This document shows positions 1 through 11,841 of a DNA stretch of 64,000 nucleotides, piece after piece. The translations under genes and the position numbers were made by a program. Below the pieces are notes generated by a model. That model saw only the letters and a list, made by a program, of their open reading frames with translations. It ran no database searches and was not told where the DNA came from. The stretch comes from Candidatus Kryptobacter tengchongensis (GTDB lineage: Bacteria > Bacteroidota > Ignavibacteria > Kryptoniales > Kryptoniaceae): NCBI GenBank assembly GCA_001485605.1, contig FAON01000010.1, positions 149,662 through 213,661 on the forward strand, given 5' to 3'. The first letter of the stretch is position 1; the number at the start of each line of letters is the position of its first letter.

Positions 1-226
1 CGATATCGCTATCGGGACGGTGGGCTCTTACCCCACCTTTTCACCCTTACCCCGACTTAAAAAGTCGGGGCGGTATGTTTTCTGTGGCACTTTCCATTTC
101 CAGCGGATATAGCCACTGGAATTTCCGATTGCTCGGAACTTACTGCCCTGCGAAGTTTGGACTTTCCTCCCATTCGTCCCAATGATTACATTGGAACAAA
201 TGGGCAACTGCCCGACCCACACCAGC
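1..226 (-). ncRNA. rnpB: RNase P RNA, bacterial type A, 3' end cut by window edge
   Basis: Catalytic RNA of ribonuclease P, which matures tRNA 5' ends. Read on the minus strand it shows the universal GAGGAAAGTCC block (about 159-169), then the CACAGAAAACATACCGCC block and the AAGGGTGAAAAGGTG / GGTAAGAGCCCACC core, all in the expected order. A 9-bp GC-rich hairpin near 52-72 fits a variable peripheral helix. The 3' part (including the end of P4 and the 3' strand of P1) lies beyond the window start, so the gene is partial. The 5' end is approximate; it begins just after the stop codon of the upstream zinc-ribbon gene. A reading frame across this stretch is an artefact. Confidence 0.93.
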
Positions 227-227
227 T

Positions 228-968
228 TTACTTTACACTCTCAACAGCTTCATTATAAACTTCATCCGAAATTAAAATCCTACCACAAGATTCACATGTG
301 TAAATCTTGTTATTCTGCCATATCTCAACAACTCTCTGAGCTGGCACCTTTGCTCCACAACCTCCACAATTTCCATTATTAACCGGAACAACCGCAAGCG
401 TCCCAAGTGAATCCTTTACCCTTTGATACCTCTTTAAAAGAATCGCATCAACATCCTTTACAAACTTCTCTCTAATCTTACGAAGCTTCTGCTCTTCATC
501 TTTTATCTCAGCATCAATCTCCTCAAGCTCTTTCTGCTTCTGCTCAAGCTCATCACGCAACTTCTTTAACTCTTTCTCATAATCCTTTATGGCGTCTTCA
601 AGCTCACCCTGCTGTTTGATAAGTTGCGATCTTCTCTCTGTAAGTTCTTCAATTTTTTCGTTAGCATCGTCAATCTGCCTCTGAAGCGTATCATATTCCC
701 GATTTGACCTAACCTGGGTTAACTGCTTTTTCCACCTTTTTACATTCTCCTTTAACATACTTATATCAGAATCAACACTATCAATTGCCTCAATTACATT
801 TTTTAGTGAATCCTTTGAGCGCCGTAGTTCCTCCTCAACCCTTTCAATATCTTCATTCAATGATCCGATCTCTGCTGGCAAATCACCACGCCTTCCTGCA
901 ATCTCATCAAGCTTTAAATCAATTATCTGAAGTTTGTAAAGCGCAATGAGTTTTTTCTTCAATTCCAC
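228..968 (-). CDS. C4-type zinc-ribbon, coiled-coil protein (CT398/DUF164 family)
   Basis: A 246-residue protein of the widespread CT398-like family. Residues about 10-175 are charged heptad-like sequence, predicted to form a long antiparallel coiled coil. The C-terminus carries a zinc ribbon with C201-x2-C204 and C225-x2-C228. The family is thought to be a nucleic-acid or chaperone-like binding protein; its exact role is not settled. It lies directly upstream of the RNase P RNA on the same strand and may be cotranscribed with it. The family assignment is firm; the function is not. Confidence 0.88.
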   Translation of the reverse strand: MELKKKLIALYKLQIIDLKLDEIAGRRGDLPAEIGSLNEDIERVEEELRRSKDSLKNVIEAIDSVDSDISMLKENVKRWKKQLTQVRSNREYDTLQRQIDDANEKIEELTERRSQLIKQQGELEDAIKDYEKELKKLRDELEQKQKELEEIDAEIKDEEQKLRKIREKFVKDVDAILLKRYQRVKDSLGTLAVVPVNNGNCGGCGAKVPAQRVVEIWQNNKIYTCESCGRILISDEVYNEAVESVK

Positions 969-996
969 AGCCTCTTAGTTAATTTTTATTTATAAT

Positions 997-1026
997 AAAA
1001 AAGTGCACCCTCACGAGTGCACTTTT
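997..1026. terminator. Bidirectional hairpin terminator
   Basis: Stem AAAAAAGTGCAC / GTGCACTTTTT with an 8-nt loop, with A-runs and T-runs on both sides so it can act in either direction. It lies between the end of the kor operon and the zinc-ribbon gene. Confidence 0.75.
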
Positions 1027-1182
1027 TATAAAATTTCCAAATCCACCGCCTGATCGCCCAAGATAAACTTTCTTATTTTCCGCCTCAACCTCCAAATTAA
1101 AACTTTGTAAACATTATTTTTCCTTTGTTTTGTGTCTAAAAATATAACGATTAAAAATCAAAAAAACAAACTCTAAACAAAA

Positions 1183-1205
1183 ACCCTCCTCACCTGGAGG
1201 AGGGT
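1183..1205 (-). terminator. Terminator of the kor operon
   Basis: Nine-bp stem (ACCCTCCTC / GAGGAGGGT) just past the korB stop codon, followed on the minus strand by TTTTTGTTT. Classic intrinsic terminator layout. Confidence 0.8.
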
Positions 1206-1218
1206 AATAAACCTACAT

Positions 1219-4147
<2,929 letters not shown>

Positions 4148-4227
4148 TTTTCTCCAAATTAATTTTAGATTTAGACTGATTTCAAAGAATATAACAAACG
4201 AAATACGAATTATGGTTTCTAAAAAAC

Positions 4228-5238
4228 TTAACCAGTCGTGCTTCTGGCCCTGACCCTGTCCTTGAATGGCTCTTCCCTATCCGCAAAATCAGGACGGTAA
4301 AAATCTGGTGACTCTTCAAAATCCTGCACCCACCCGTTTTCAAAACCAAATTTATCAAGAAATTTAAGCACCGCAACATATTCACTAAACATTATCCTTC
4401 GTGAAATCAGCGGATATTTAAAAGCTTTATTCGTCGGATAATACTGCGCCATGATGCTTAATGTCACATCCGTCCCAAGTTCTTCCGCAATCCATCTTAA
4501 TGATTCCTCACTTCCCGCAATATCATTTGGCAGGATAAGATGTCTTATTATCAACCCACGTTTTAAAATACCATCCTCAACAATAAGCTCGCTCCCAACT
4601 TGACGCCACATTTCCTTTATTGCCATCCTTGAAAACTTAACATAGTTAGGTATCTTTGAATATCTCCATGCCATCTCATCATCGCTATACTTTATGTCTG
4701 GCAAATAAATATCAACTATCCCATCAAGCAATTTTAAAACCTCAACGGAATCATACGCATTTGTATTATATACAAGTGGCAACCTTAAACCCCTTTCAAC
4801 AGCGATGTAAATTGCCTTAACAATTTGTGGAACAAAATGAGTTGGGGATACAAGCCCAATGTTATGACATCCCTTATCTTGAAGTTCAAGCATTATTTCA
4901 GCAAGCCTTTCAAATGTAACCTCATTTTTTATCTCAACCTTCCAATTCTGACTTATTTGATAATTTTGACAATACACGCACCTTAAGTTACAATTTCCGA
5001 AAAATATATTACCAGCACCATTAACTCCAACGAGAAGTGGTTCTTCCCCAAAATGTGGAACATAGGCGGAAACAATAGGTTTATAGCCTGAATAACATCT
5101 TCCTATCTCGTTATTTAATCTATTTACACCGCAATTATGCGGACATATGTTACACCTTTCAAGCATTGATTCAAGAATTTTAACTCGTCTTTCTAATTCA
5201 CCCGACTCATAAAGTTTAACATAAGAAGGCACAAACAT
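4228..5238 (-). CDS. Radical SAM protein, PflX (COG1313) type
   Basis: A 336-residue radical SAM protein related to pyruvate formate-lyase activating enzymes. The SAM/[4Fe-4S] motif is C83-x3-C87-x2-C90 (CNLRCVYC), followed by NYQIS. An N-terminal Cys set, C29, C32, C36 and C48 (CNICPHNCGVNR...GRC), is typical of the PflX branch. No glyceryl-radical partner enzyme is present nearby, so the substrate is unknown. It lies 8 bp after the downstream end of a hypothetical gene that follows glnD, so the three may form one transcription unit. True pyruvate formate-lyase activation is possible but not supported by context. Confidence 0.85.
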   Translation of the reverse strand: MFVPSYVKLYESGELERRVKILESMLERCNICPHNCGVNRLNNEIGRCYSGYKPIVSAYVPHFGEEPLLVGVNGAGNIFFGNCNLRCVYCQNYQISQNWKVEIKNEVTFERLAEIMLELQDKGCHNIGLVSPTHFVPQIVKAIYIAVERGLRLPLVYNTNAYDSVEVLKLLDGIVDIYLPDIKYSDDEMAWRYSKIPNYVKFSRMAIKEMWRQVGSELIVEDGILKRGLIIRHLILPNDIAGSEESLRWIAEELGTDVTLSIMAQYYPTNKAFKYPLISRRIMFSEYVAVLKFLDKFGFENGWVQDFEESPDFYRPDFADREEPFKDRVRARSTTG

Positions 5239-5246
5239 AAGCGACT

Positions 5247-6164
5247 TTACCTTTTGTTATCAACCCTTGTTAACTTCCTCGCATTATTAACAGGCAAAAG
5301 TTCTTTCATGTTTTCAATTATATAAGCGATTTCATCTTTAATCTCAAAATAATATCTTAATTCCGTTTCCCTCTCTCTTAACTCTTCTTCTTTCTGAATT
5401 CTTTTATCACTTCCTTCTTCCCTGTAAAACTGTTCAATTAGCTCGTTAAAGAATTGTCTTTTGCCAGATTTTAATACATTCACTTGAACTTCAGTCCATT
5501 GAATAACATCTGAAATCAATTCGTAAACTTCGTATATATCCGATGCGGTCGGATTGCCTCTTAAAATTTTCAAAAGAAATTCAAACTTTTCAAATGATGC
5601 ATTTCCATGTCCAGTTATATAAATGAGATACGCTTTTAAAAACTCCTCACGCCATTGCTCCTTCCAGAATTTATCCCGCAAAATTGCTTTGGCATTATCA
5701 CTTTCATTTCCGAATACAACTTCCAAAGCCTTTGAAAGCTGTCCAGAAGGTTTGCAATCAAGGTTCAATAGCTTAACATATCTTCTCAAATTTACACTGT
5801 TCAGCTGAATTGAAAATCTTTTCTCAAAAATCTTATCCCCGCTTTTCAAAACTATATAAAAATTTGACTTTAAATTTTTAGCCTCAAGATTTTTTATTAT
5901 CTCATCAACTTCATCCTCGCTGATATCAACCTCATCAAGAATTTTTGAAAACACCGCCTTATCTTGAATTTTCGGTGTAAAAATCGGAGAGAAAAGGATA
6001 TCTATTTCATAATCCTCAAGTTTTGAGATTTCCTCATTAAAAAATTTATCAATCTGATCAAGCGTATATGAGTAATGCGACAGGATGTGGTTCAGCACCT
6101 GTTCAGTAATTTGCCTTGGCTTTGTTAGTTCAGCTTCTATCATCTCAATTAATTTCTGTTTCAT
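5247..6164 (-). CDS. Hypothetical charged protein between glnD and the radical SAM gene
   Basis: A 305-residue soluble protein I do not recognise. It is rich in Glu, Lys and Asp, has no signal peptide, membrane segment or Cys motif, and the last third (about 225-285) looks like a coiled coil or long helix. The gene starts 1 bp after the glnD stop codon and ends 8 bp before the radical SAM gene, so it is almost certainly cotranscribed with both. The coding frame is supported by length and tight packing. Confidence 0.7.
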   Translation of the reverse strand: MKQKLIEMIEAELTKPRQITEQVLNHILSHYSYTLDQIDKFFNEEISKLEDYEIDILFSPIFTPKIQDKAVFSKILDEVDISEDEVDEIIKNLEAKNLKSNFYIVLKSGDKIFEKRFSIQLNSVNLRRYVKLLNLDCKPSGQLSKALEVVFGNESDNAKAILRDKFWKEQWREEFLKAYLIYITGHGNASFEKFEFLLKILRGNPTASDIYEVYELISDVIQWTEVQVNVLKSGKRQFFNELIEQFYREEGSDKRIQKEEELRERETELRYYFEIKDEIAYIIENMKELLPVNNARKLTRVDNKR

Positions 6165-6165
6165 T

Positions 6166-8787
6166 TCATTCCTCTGTTAATTTTAAATTGTTAAGTTCGT
6201 AAATCACACTTAAAATTTCATTTCTTATTTTCCTTCTCGTTTCATCATCCACTATCTTGTTCCCGTTCAGGTCAAGGACATAAAACGAGTCAACTATCCC
6301 ATCGGTTCTCGTTGCAATTTTCGCAAAATAAATGTTGAGCCCAATCTCCGACATCTTCCTTGAAACCTTATATAAAAACCCGAGCGAATCGGGAGCGAAA
6401 ACATCAATTATCGTATAATCCTTTGAATCTTCAAATTCAACTGCGATTTTAACATTTTTTCGCACATTTTCAATTTTCCTTTTCCATTTTCTCCTGTGTC
6501 TTTCAAAAAGTTCATCAAGATTGACATAGCCATTAAACACATCTTCCATATCTTGTTTTATTTTTTCACATTGCTTTGTGGTGAGAGCTTCGCCCGAAAC
6601 ATAATCAAAGACCCTGAACTTATCAATCACAATGCCATCTTTTCTTGTAAATATCCTCGCATCAAATATATTTGCATCATTTGCGGATAAAACACCACAA
6701 ATCCTTGCAAGAACAAACGGCGCATCCTTCGTTATCACTGTTATCTCCGTGTATCTATCTTTGTGAGAAAAAACGACATCAACTTTCCGAAGCCCCGACT
6801 CAGATATTGCTTTTATATGCTCGCCTATTTCAACATCTGTGAAAACATCCAAATATGAATCATTTTCAATTAAATTCTCAAAATGATTTTCAATCTCCTC
6901 ACGATTTAACTTTTCAGAAAGTGAAGAAATGATTGAGGCAATTCTTCTATTTGTCCTCTCCTCAAACAAAGAATAAATTTCTTCAAGAGTTAATTTGCCC
7001 TTAACAACTGGCTCAGTGAGAAGATAAAGTTCCTCAAGAAGTTGCGCTTTCCAGCTCGTCCATACATCTGGATTAACAGCGGAAAGATCTGCATAGGTTA
7101 AAATGTAAAGCATATCAAGTTGTTCTTTGCTCTTGAAGTTTGACGCAAATGAATGTAATGTTTCTGGCTCATAAAAGTTTCTGCGAAACGCCACCTGCTC
7201 CATCAAAAGATGATTTCTAACCAAAAAACAAACATCTTCAACTGCATCAAAATTTATCCTACTTAAAAAGTCCCTCGCAATTTCAGCACCAATTTCCGCA
7301 TGACCCTCAATTTTAACAGCTTTCCCAGCATCGTGAAATAAAATCCCAAGATAAAGAACATCCCTTCTTTTGATGTTTCTGAAAATCTCCCCAAGATTTG
7401 AATCATCTAAGAAAAGTTTCTCTGCGTTACCAATCGCCCTTAAAGTATGTTCATCAACTGTAAAATAGTGATAACGATTATGTTGATATAAGCCCGTCAA
7501 TTTATCAAAAATTGGGATATATCTCCCAAGTATTCCAACTTCGTGCATCAGTTCAAGTGTTGATGCGACGCCAGATTTTGAATTCAAAATCTCAATGAAA
7601 ATTTTCGCAAGGTTAATTTCATTTGAAAAATCAACCTTATCAACGCTATTTATTATCGTTTTCTTTAAACTTTCATCAAAGTCCGCACCAGTTTTACATT
7701 TATATAGAAATGCGGTGAAAATTTCTTCAGGATTGAGCGATTCCTTAAGTGTATTGAGGATTATCTTTTTTCCGTCACGAAGGGAAAAATTATTATCCAG
7801 CGTTTCAACTTCCCCACTTAATCCGAGATTTAAAAGTTCTTCAAAACCCATCGTAAAAATTTTGTTTAACATCAAAATCTCTCTCGCTTTCAGATAATAA
7901 TCACGCATGAAAATTTCAACGCCCCTTTTATTCACATCATCTACATATCCAAGCTCAAATGCTACTTTTTCCTTAACATTAAAATCAAGGACATCGGTAA
8001 TTCCTTCCGTGACAAGATGAAGTTTTATCCTCGTCCACAACAAAAACTCAAACGCATCAATGACAGCGTAAAATTTCTCCTCTGAAATCATACCTTTCTC
8101 AAACATCAATTCAATCATACCTTTACACATTGACTGATCTTCCGATAAATTCCAAAAATCGGGATCTATGCTTTTAAAAATCCACAGCAATGTATGAAGA
8201 TCCCTTAAACCACCTGCACTTTTCTTAACATTTGGCTCAAGGAGTTTTATTGTGTTCCCATACTTTTGATGTCTTAGTTTGTTCCCCTCAATTATCGCAT
8301 TGACAAAATTAAGCGATCTATCACCAAGCGATTTTTCCTTTATCTTCCAGATAAAATGATCGTATAAGTTTCTATCTCCACAAACAAACCTTGACTCAAG
8401 CAGTGATGCCCACGATTCAACATCCACATCAAAAAGTTCAAGACATTCATCAATCGTTCTAAAACTGTGACCAATGTTAAATTTTGAATTCCACAAATTC
8501 TGAAAAAATTCAACAGCGATGCTTTCAATTTTTTTATCTTTTGATTCAACCAGAAACATTATATCAACATCAGATTTTGGGCAGAGCTCAACCCGACCAT
8601 ATCCCCCAGTTGCAACAACAGCGATATATCCACGAATGTTTAAACTATCATAAAGTGAACTGATAAACTTATCAAGCGATTGAGTCAATAATTTGCTTAT
8701 CTCAAATGCGTTTCTCTCTTCTCTGCGAAAACTTCTAAGTTTTTCAAAATCTATTTCAATTTCAGATCCCGCTGACATAGCTTGCAC
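6166..8787 (-). CDS. glnD: [Protein-PII] uridylyltransferase / uridylyl-removing enzyme
   Basis: Nitrogen-status sensor that uridylylates and deuridylylates PII proteins according to glutamine level. All expected parts are present in order: nucleotidyltransferase domain with GGYGRVEL (61-68) and SDVDIMFL (D73, D75); HD hydrolase domain with H447 and H485-D486 (LFHDAGKA); and two C-terminal ACT domains (about 681-755 and 795-868). Length 873 is normal. The longest frame starts at a GTG; an ATG three codons later (8778) is an equally good start. No PII gene lies in the window, so the target must be elsewhere. First gene of a three-gene minus-strand unit. Confidence 0.9.
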   Translation of the reverse strand: MQAMSAGSEIEIDFEKLRSFRREERNAFEISKLLTQSLDKFISSLYDSLNIRGYIAVVATGGYGRVELCPKSDVDIMFLVESKDKKIESIAVEFFQNLWNSKFNIGHSFRTIDECLELFDVDVESWASLLESRFVCGDRNLYDHFIWKIKEKSLGDRSLNFVNAIIEGNKLRHQKYGNTIKLLEPNVKKSAGGLRDLHTLLWIFKSIDPDFWNLSEDQSMCKGMIELMFEKGMISEEKFYAVIDAFEFLLWTRIKLHLVTEGITDVLDFNVKEKVAFELGYVDDVNKRGVEIFMRDYYLKAREILMLNKIFTMGFEELLNLGLSGEVETLDNNFSLRDGKKIILNTLKESLNPEEIFTAFLYKCKTGADFDESLKKTIINSVDKVDFSNEINLAKIFIEILNSKSGVASTLELMHEVGILGRYIPIFDKLTGLYQHNRYHYFTVDEHTLRAIGNAEKLFLDDSNLGEIFRNIKRRDVLYLGILFHDAGKAVKIEGHAEIGAEIARDFLSRINFDAVEDVCFLVRNHLLMEQVAFRRNFYEPETLHSFASNFKSKEQLDMLYILTYADLSAVNPDVWTSWKAQLLEELYLLTEPVVKGKLTLEEIYSLFEERTNRRIASIISSLSEKLNREEIENHFENLIENDSYLDVFTDVEIGEHIKAISESGLRKVDVVFSHKDRYTEITVITKDAPFVLARICGVLSANDANIFDARIFTRKDGIVIDKFRVFDYVSGEALTTKQCEKIKQDMEDVFNGYVNLDELFERHRRKWKRKIENVRKNVKIAVEFEDSKDYTIIDVFAPDSLGFLYKVSRKMSEIGLNIYFAKIATRTDGIVDSFYVLDLNGNKIVDDETRRKIRNEILSVIYELNNLKLTEE

Positions 8788-8869
8788 TCTTTGGTTTTCC
8801 TAAAGTTACTTAAAATTTTTCAATTTTCAGAACTTAAATTTAAATTTGATTAAAAAAGCTACTCAAAAC

Positions 8870-9196
8870 ATGGCGAGGGAGATAAAACTTTGCAAAATTT
8901 CAGATATTCGCTCTGGAAAGGCAAGGTCATTTAAAATAGATGATCTTGAAATTGCTGTTATAAATTTAAATTCAAAATTCTTTGCTTTATCAAACATTTG
9001 CCCGCATCAACACACAAAAGTTGTAAATGGTTCTGAGGCTATAGTTGAAGGTGAAAATATAATCTGTCCGATGCACGGATGGACATTTGAGATAAAAACT
9101 GGGAAAGCAATCCATGGTTCAGGAAGATTGGAAACTTTTGAAGTTTTTCTCAAAAACGATGAAATATGGATAAAGATCGAAGATGAACAAACATGA
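8870..9196 (+). CDS. Rieske-type [2Fe-2S] ferredoxin (NirD/BphF-like)
   Basis: Small soluble Rieske protein of 108 residues. The cluster ligands are in CPHQH (C-x-H) and CPMHGW (C-x2-H), separated by 16 residues, as in nitrite reductase small subunits and dioxygenase ferredoxins. The ATG at 8870 is preferred over an upstream in-frame TTG. Its 3' end overlaps the queG fusion gene by 14 bp, so the two are translated together. It likely hands electrons to an oxidoreductase; a role in the QueG or thioredoxin reductase reaction would be speculation. Confidence 0.85.
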   Translation: MAREIKLCKISDIRSGKARSFKIDDLEIAVINLNSKFFALSNICPHQHTKVVNGSEAIVEGENIICPMHGWTFEIKTGKAIHGSGRLETFEVFLKNDEIWIKIEDEQT

Positions 9197-10811
9197 ATTG
9201 ACAGAAAAAATAAAACGGAAGGGGATTGAACTCGGGTTTTCAAAAATTGGTATAGCAAAAGTTGAAAAACTTGAACATGAGGGCATAAAGTTATCAGAGT
9301 GGCTTGCTAAAGGTTATCATGCTGATATGAAATGGATGGAGAAAAATTTTGATAAGAGAACAAACCCACAAAACATTTTACCTGAGGCAAAATCTATAAT
9401 TGTGGTTGCTTTGAATTATTTTCAAAAATTTTCACCAGCTAAAATTGATCAAGGTAAAATTTCAATTTATGCACTTGGACAAGACTACCATATCGTCTTG
9501 AAATCAAAACTTGAAAAACTTCTCAACTTTATTCGTGAGCTTGTCCCCGATGTGAAGGCGAAAATTTACACCGACACTGGACCCGTGATGGAAAAAGCTT
9601 GGGCGACAAGAGCTGGGCTTGGGTGGATCGGAAAACATACAAACTTGATAACAAAGGAATTTGGTTCTTGGCTTTTTCTTGGGGAAATCATTTGTGATAT
9701 TGAGCTTGAATATGATGAACCAATGGCTGATTTATGTGGCAAATGCACAAGATGTATAAATGCATGTCCGACAAACGCAATAGTTGAACCCTATGTCCTT
9801 GATTCAACTAAGTGTATTTCTTACTGGACGATTGAATATAAAGGTAAGTCTTTTCCAGAGGATATTTCAAAAAAATTTGGTAATTTAATTTTCGGTTGCG
9901 ACATCTGTCAGGATGTTTGTCCATGGAATTTGAAGTTTCAAAAAGAGACCGATGTTTTAGAGTTTAAAGCGTTTGATTATAATATAAATCCTGACTTGCT
10001 CAATCTTTCAAAATTAAGTGAAGATGAGTTTAAATTTCTCTACAAATTAAGTCCGTTGAAAAGAGCAAAATTTTTGGGTTTTATGCGAAATGTGAAAAAC
10101 GCAATCAAAAATCTCGTCTGGCAAAAACTTTTAAATTTTGATTTCAAATGTGCAATTTTTGATCTTGATGGTGTGGTAGCGGATACATTTAAGTTTCATC
10201 GCCAATCGTGGGGTGAGATGTGTGCGAGATTTGGGCATAATTTGAGCGATGAAGAATTCAAAAAAATTGTCTTTGGAAGAAGAGGCAAGGAAAGCGCAAA
10301 AATTTTATTTGATGGCAAAATAACGGAAGAAGAAGCTGAAAACATAGGAGTTGAAGTTGATAGAATTTTCAGAGAGATAGCGGCTGGGAAGTTAAGAGCT
10401 GTTGATGGGGTGATTGAGTTTATACTCACTTTAAAAGAAAATGGGATAAAAACTGGGCTTGCGACATCAGCTCCAGATGAAAATGTTAAATTGATATTTG
10501 ATGAGTTAAACTTGCATGGTCTTTTTGATATCGTCGTCACATCAAAGGATGTAAAACATGGGAAACCCGCTCCAGATATTTTCATACTTGCAAGCGAAAA
10601 ACTTGGTTGTAAGCCCCGTGAGTGTATCGTTTTTGAGGATTCTATAGCTGGATTGATATCCGCAAAGAACGCAGATATGTTTGCAATTGGCGTTGAAACT
10701 ACATTGGATAAAAACGAGTTAATAAATTACGCCGATATTTCAATAAAAAACTTTTCAGAGATACTTGAAAATTTAAAACTAAATAAAAAAGTGAAAGATG
10801 CAACCAGTTGA
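9183..10811 (+). CDS. queG: Epoxyqueuosine reductase fused to a HAD-family phosphatase
   Basis: Residues 1-310 are QueG, the cobalamin and Fe-S enzyme that reduces epoxyqueuosine to queuosine in tRNA. Visible are D131 in [12 protein letters not shown] and the two-cluster cysteines C185, C188, C191, C195 and C239, C242, C246 ([23 protein letters not shown]). Residues about 320-542 are a complete HAD hydrolase of the beta-phosphoglucomutase class, with nucleophile D327 ([12 protein letters not shown]), GLATSAP and a C-terminal VFEDSIAGL motif. The join is in frame with a short linker ([11 protein letters not shown]). A fusion of these two families is unusual. The gene overlaps trxB by 14 bp. 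The phosphatase substrate is unknown. Confidence 0.9.
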   Translation: MNKHELTEKIKRKGIELGFSKIGIAKVEKLEHEGIKLSEWLAKGYHADMKWMEKNFDKRTNPQNILPEAKSIIVVALNYFQKFSPAKIDQGKISIYALGQDYHIVLKSKLEKLLNFIRELVPDVKAKIYTDTGPVMEKAWATRAGLGWIGKHTNLITKEFGSWLFLGEIICDIELEYDEPMADLCGKCTRCINACPTNAIVEPYVLDSTKCISYWTIEYKGKSFPEDISKKFGNLIFGCDICQDVCPWNLKFQKETDVLEFKAFDYNINPDLLNLSKLSEDEFKFLYKLSPLKRAKFLGFMRNVKNAIKNLVWQKLLNFDFKCAIFDLDGVVADTFKFHRQSWGEMCARFGHNLSDEEFKKIVFGRRGKESAKILFDGKITEEEAENIGVEVDRIFREIAAGKLRAVDGVIEFILTLKENGIKTGLATSAPDENVKLIFDELNLHGLFDIVVTSKDVKHGKPAPDIFILASEKLGCKPRECIVFEDSIAGLISAKNADMFAIGVETTLDKNELINYADISIKNFSEILENLKLNKKVKDATS

Positions 10812-11739
10812 ACACAGAAAACTTATAATAATTGGTTCTGGACCTGCTGGTTTAACGGCAGCAATATATGCTGCACGAGCTGATCTTCAACCGCTTGTTT
10901 TTGAAGGTTCTCAACCTGGCGGGCAACTCATGCTTACAACCGAAGTTGAAAACTTTCCCGGATTTCCCAAAGGTATTCAAGGTCCTGAATTAATGCAACT
11001 TATGAGGGAACAAGCCGAAAAATTTGGAGCAAAACTTGAAATGCTTGATGTGACAAAGGTTGATTTTTCAACAAGACCATTTAAAATTTGGGCTGACGAA
11101 GACCTCTACACCGCCGACGCCGTTATAATTGCAACTGGAGCTTCTGCAAAATGGTTAGGGCTTGAATCAGAACAGAAACTGCGTGGTTACGGTGTTTCGG
11201 CTTGCGCAACTTGTGATGGATTTTTCTTCAAAGATAAAGAAGTCGTCGTTGTCGGCGGTGGAGATACCGCAATGGAAGAAGCTCTATTTTTAACAAGATA
11301 TGCAAGTAAGGTGACCGTTGTTCACAGAAGAGACAAACTAAGAGCTTCAAAGATCATGCAGGAAAGAGCAATGAAAAACCCAAAAATAACATTCATCTGG
11401 AACTCGGTAATTGAGGAGGTTTATGATGTAGCCCAGAAGAAAGTAACAGGTGTAAAATTGAGAAATGTTTTAACAGGGGAAACAACAGATTACAAGTGCG
11501 ACGGTCTTTTCATAGCCATTGGACATCAACCAAATACTGAAATCTTTAAAGGTCAAATTGAAATGGATGAAGTTGGATATATAATCACTAAGCCAGGTTC
11601 AACTGCAACAAGCGTTCCAGGGGTATTTGCCGCAGGAGATGTTGCGGACAAGGTATACAGGCAAGCAGTGACAGCAGCTGGAACTGGGTGCATGGCTGCA
11701 TTGGATGCAGCAAGATATCTTGAATCTTTACACGATTAA
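10798..11739 (+). CDS. trxB: Thioredoxin reductase
   Basis: NADPH-dependent flavoenzyme that reduces thioredoxin in the cytoplasm. FAD motif [14 protein letters not shown] (13-26), redox-active pair C136-x2-C139 in [15 protein letters not shown] motif [11 protein letters not shown] (about 152-162) and the C-terminal FAD segment [10 protein letters not shown]. Length 313 is standard. It is the last gene of the Rieske-queG-trxB unit and is followed by a strong hairpin terminator. Confidence 0.95.
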   Translation: MQPVEHRKLIIIGSGPAGLTAAIYAARADLQPLVFEGSQPGGQLMLTTEVENFPGFPKGIQGPELMQLMREQAEKFGAKLEMLDVTKVDFSTRPFKIWADEDLYTADAVIIATGASAKWLGLESEQKLRGYGVSACATCDGFFFKDKEVVVVGGGDTAMEEALFLTRYASKVTVVHRRDKLRASKIMQERAMKNPKITFIWNSVIEEVYDVAQKKVTGVKLRNVLTGETTDYKCDGLFIAIGHQPNTEIFKGQIEMDEVGYIITKPGSTATSVPGVFAAGDVADKVYRQAVTAAGTGCMAALDAARYLESLHD

Positions 11740-11761
11740 CATTAAGACTTAAATAAAAGTT

Positions 11762-11806
11762 ATGGCTGTGTCGCTAATCTATCACTTTGCGACACAGCCA
11801 TTTTTA
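11762..11806 (+). terminator. trxB terminator built from a GGCTGTGTC inverted repeat
   Basis: Perfect 13-bp stem ATGGCTGTGTCGC / GCGACACAGCCAT with a 14-nt loop, then TTTTTAATTTT. It terminates trxB transcription, and the A/T content on the other side may let it serve the convergent peptidase gene too. The stem sequence GGCTGTGTCG is the same as the terminal inverted repeat of the element at 51890-52643. Confidence 0.85.
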
Positions 11807-11841
11807 ATTTTCTAAATAAAATCCTCAAGAGACTTTTTAGA

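Noticed and set aside
28..222. Open frame across the RNase P RNA
   Set aside because: The stretch shows the conserved RNase P RNA blocks in order, so the frame is a shadow on a structured RNA.
4182..4385. Small frame overlapping the end of the radical SAM gene
   Set aside because: Same-strand shadow in another frame with no ribosome site or recognisable domain.
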